A stretch of 64,000 nt of DNA from Oceanobacillus alkalisoli (GTDB taxonomy: Bacteria > Bacillota > Bacilli > Bacillales > Amphibacillaceae). Below, piece by piece: positions 62,646-64,000 of this stretch. The DNA is taken from positions 124,001 through 188,000 of the forward strand of contig NZ_JAKGBW010000002.1 in assembly GCF_021556485.1 (NCBI RefSeq), read 5' to 3'. Numbering within the stretch: position 1 is the stretch's first letter; every line of letters starts with the position of its first letter. The notes below the pieces were generated by a model that worked only from the letters and a program-made list of their open reading frames with translations, was not told the DNA's origin and ran no database searches. The translations under genes were made by a program, and so were the position numbers.

Positions 62646-63212
62646 ATGAAAGTGGCATTACTGCAAGGGTCGATTGTCGGATCCAAGACGAGGACAGCCC
62701 TCCAGTATGTAGAAACGGTGTTTAAAGATAAATATCCGGATATCGAGGTAACGATGCTAGATTTAGCTAATTATAATATCCCATTCAGTGACGGGAGAAA
62801 TTATTTGGAATATACAGGTGATGCAGGCTTTGTAACGAAAACATTGATGGAGTCTGATGCAATCGTAGTTGGAACACCGATTTTCCAGGCCTCGATGCCG
62901 GCTACTCTGAAGAATATTTTTGATTTGCTTCCAGAGCAAGCATTCCAAGATAAGGTTGTAAGTATTGTCGTTACAGCGGGTTCCTCTAAGCACTATCTGA
63001 TCCCAGAGACACAAATCAAACCAATCATTTCATACATGAAAGGCCAACTTACGCAGTCGTATGTGTTTATTGAAGAAAAAGACTTCTACCGGAAAGAAAT
63101 CATGAATGATGATATTCATTTCCGAATCGAACGTTTAATCGAAGATACCGTATCTTTAACACATGCCTTAAGAGATATTCGAACAGCAAAAGAAGCGGAA
63201 TATGGTTTCTAA
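62646..63212 (+). CDS. NADPH-dependent FMN reductase family protein
   Basis: 188 residues of the flavodoxin-like FMN_red family. The FMN phosphate loop is GSIVGSKTRTAL (about 8-19), GTPIFQASMPATLKNIFD (about 78-95) is the conserved ring-binding region. Members reduce FMN or quinones, azo compounds and similar with NADPH. Start behind AAGGAGTGGACAAGG. Monocistronic, with its own terminator. Confidence 0.92.
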   Translation: MKVALLQGSIVGSKTRTALQYVETVFKDKYPDIEVTMLDLANYNIPFSDGRNYLEYTGDAGFVTKTLMESDAIVVGTPIFQASMPATLKNIFDLLPEQAFQDKVVSIVVTAGSSKHYLIPETQIKPIISYMKGQLTQSYVFIEEKDFYRKEIMNDDIHFRIERLIEDTVSLTHALRDIRTAKEAEYGF

Positions 63213-63218
63213 TTGAAA

Positions 63219-63256
63219 GCGGCTAAAGAGGTGCAATTATTCTTTAGCCGTTTTTT
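63219..63256 (+). terminator. Terminator after the FMN reductase gene
   Basis: CGGCTAAAGA pairs with TCTTTAGCCG, followed by TTTTTT. Confidence 0.93.
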
Positions 63257-63380
63257 AAATTATCCTATATCATTTGCTTTCTTTCGACTATTTATATTAA
63301 AATTTAAATATTGCTGAAAAATAAATATGTGAAAAACATCACTTTTGAAGTGGAATATATAGGGAAAAGAGGAATCGCTA

Positions 63381-64000
63381 GTGGAAATTGGAATTGATAA
63401 GATTGGTTTTTATGCACCGCATTATTATGTAGATATGGTGAAGCTCGCAGAAGCAAGAGGAATTGACCCGGATAAGTTTACAATTGGGATTGGCCAAGAT
63501 GAAATGGCGCTTGCTCCAGTTACACAAGATGCAGTGACACTCGCTGCCAATGCCGCGTTACAAGTATTAGATGAAGTGGACAAGGAAAAAATCGACCTTG
63601 TACTTTTCGGTACGGAGTCAGGAATTGATCATTCTAAATCTGCAGCAGTTTATATTCATCACTTATTAGGCTTGAATCCTTATGCTCGTTCGATTGAACT
63701 GAAGCAAGCTTGCTATAGTGCCACTGCAGGAATTCAAATGGCTAAAGGTCATATTGCTTTAAATCCGAAAAGTAAAGTGTTGGTGATTGGTTCAGATATT
63801 GCAAGGTATGGTTTGGCAACTCCTGGTGAATCAACCCAAGGAGCAGGAGCAGTAGCTATGGTTATAAGCAAAGATCCAAAATTACTTGCGATAGAAAATG
63901 AAAGTACATATTTTACGAATGACATTATGGACTTCTGGCGCCCGCTTTACTCCGATACAGCTTGCGTCGACGGTAAATTTTCAAATGAACAGTATATTCA
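63381..64000 (+). CDS. mvaS: Hydroxymethylglutaryl-CoA synthase (MvaS), N-terminal part
   Basis: 206 codons are visible before the window ends; about 180 more are expected. HMG-CoA synthase joins acetyl-CoA and acetoacetyl-CoA in the mevalonate route to isoprenoids. MEIGIDKIGFYAPHYYVDM is the typical start, the catalytic glutamate lies in GIGQDEMAL (about 37-45) and the nucleophilic cysteine in LKQACYSATAG (about residue 112). GTG 63381 is the start, behind AAGAGGA. The mevalonate pathway is not the rule in Bacillaceae, most of which use the MEP pathway. Confidence 0.95.
   Translation, partial: MEIGIDKIGFYAPHYYVDMVKLAEARGIDPDKFTIGIGQDEMALAPVTQDAVTLAANAALQVLDEVDKEKIDLVLFGTESGIDHSKSAAVYIHHLLGLNPYARSIELKQACYSATAGIQMAKGHIALNPKSKVLVIGSDIARYGLATPGESTQGAGAVAMVISKDPKLLAIENESTYFTNDIMDFWRPLYSDTACVDGKFSNEQYI

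Overview
The window is a chromosomal segment of a low-GC, endospore-forming Bacillaceae bacterium, most likely close to Oceanobacillus, Virgibacillus or Ornithinibacillus (inference). The evidence is the gene order fabH-fabF-yjbA-trpS, then spx-mecA-coiA-pepF-yizD-roxS-yjbH-yjbI-yjbK-relQ-nadK-rluD-prpE-mgtE-cotO-cotZ and yjcF-yjcG-yjcH. This follows the Bacillus subtilis yjaX-yjcH region. Spore-coat genes (cotO, cotZ, cotA) and frequent TTG/GTG starts behind strong Shine-Dalgarno sequences fit the same group.

Layout. 1-4140: end of fatty-acid elongation (fabH, fabF), a DUF3603 gene, and trpS under a T-box. 4141-6815: an accessory island with a NERD-domain gene between two arrays of about 50-bp repeats that carry a shared 27-bp dyad. 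6816-13807: an MBL-fold hydrolase, a DUF4015 glycosidase-like protein, and the Spx/MecA/CoiA/PepF stress and competence block. 13844-16724: yizD-like gene, TWO tandem RoxS/RsaE-type sRNA genes, a 161-bp MITE, then yjbH, a globin and a CYTH protein. 16850-21594: (p)ppGpp synthetase, NAD kinase, pseudouridine synthase, PrpE and MgtE. 21710-26684: spore-coat genes, a broken GH18 gene, DUF421, yjcF-G-H, and between yjcG and yjcH an unidentified GC-rich block that looks like structured RNA. 26740-31197: a heterodimeric ABC exporter, yjfB, a tRNA-Val and a decayed tRNA copy.

31329-47490 is a looser accessory region: an SDR lacking its catalytic lysine, a LysM-3D cell-wall protein, pseudogenes, four copies of a 116-bp hairpin MITE, a TPR/coiled-coil protein, a cation/proton antiporter, formamidase and amidase genes, an SSS symporter with a tiny membrane partner, a holin-like protein, DUF3231, and a paired SMR exporter under a guanidine-I riboswitch. 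47805-58709: SelO, a LarA/glycerate-kinase operon divergent from a CdaR-type regulator with a candidate operator and cre site, serA preceded by consecutive ZTP and glycine riboswitches, CotA laccase, and two deoxynucleoside kinases. 58764-64000: a PTS EIIC-like protein, an RDD protein, a three-gene operon of exported coiled-coil proteins with no recognised function, an NADPH:FMN reductase and the start of HMG-CoA synthase (mevalonate pathway).

Themes: redox and stress control is concentrated here (Spx with both adaptor genes mecA and yjbH, the doubled RoxS with a Rex-like box). RNA-based regulation is dense (T-box, guanidine-I, ZTP, glycine, two sRNAs). The strongest unusual signals are the tandem RoxS genes, the ZTP-then-glycine leader of serA, the unassigned structured block at 25530-25880, and the small mobile elements and repeat arrays.
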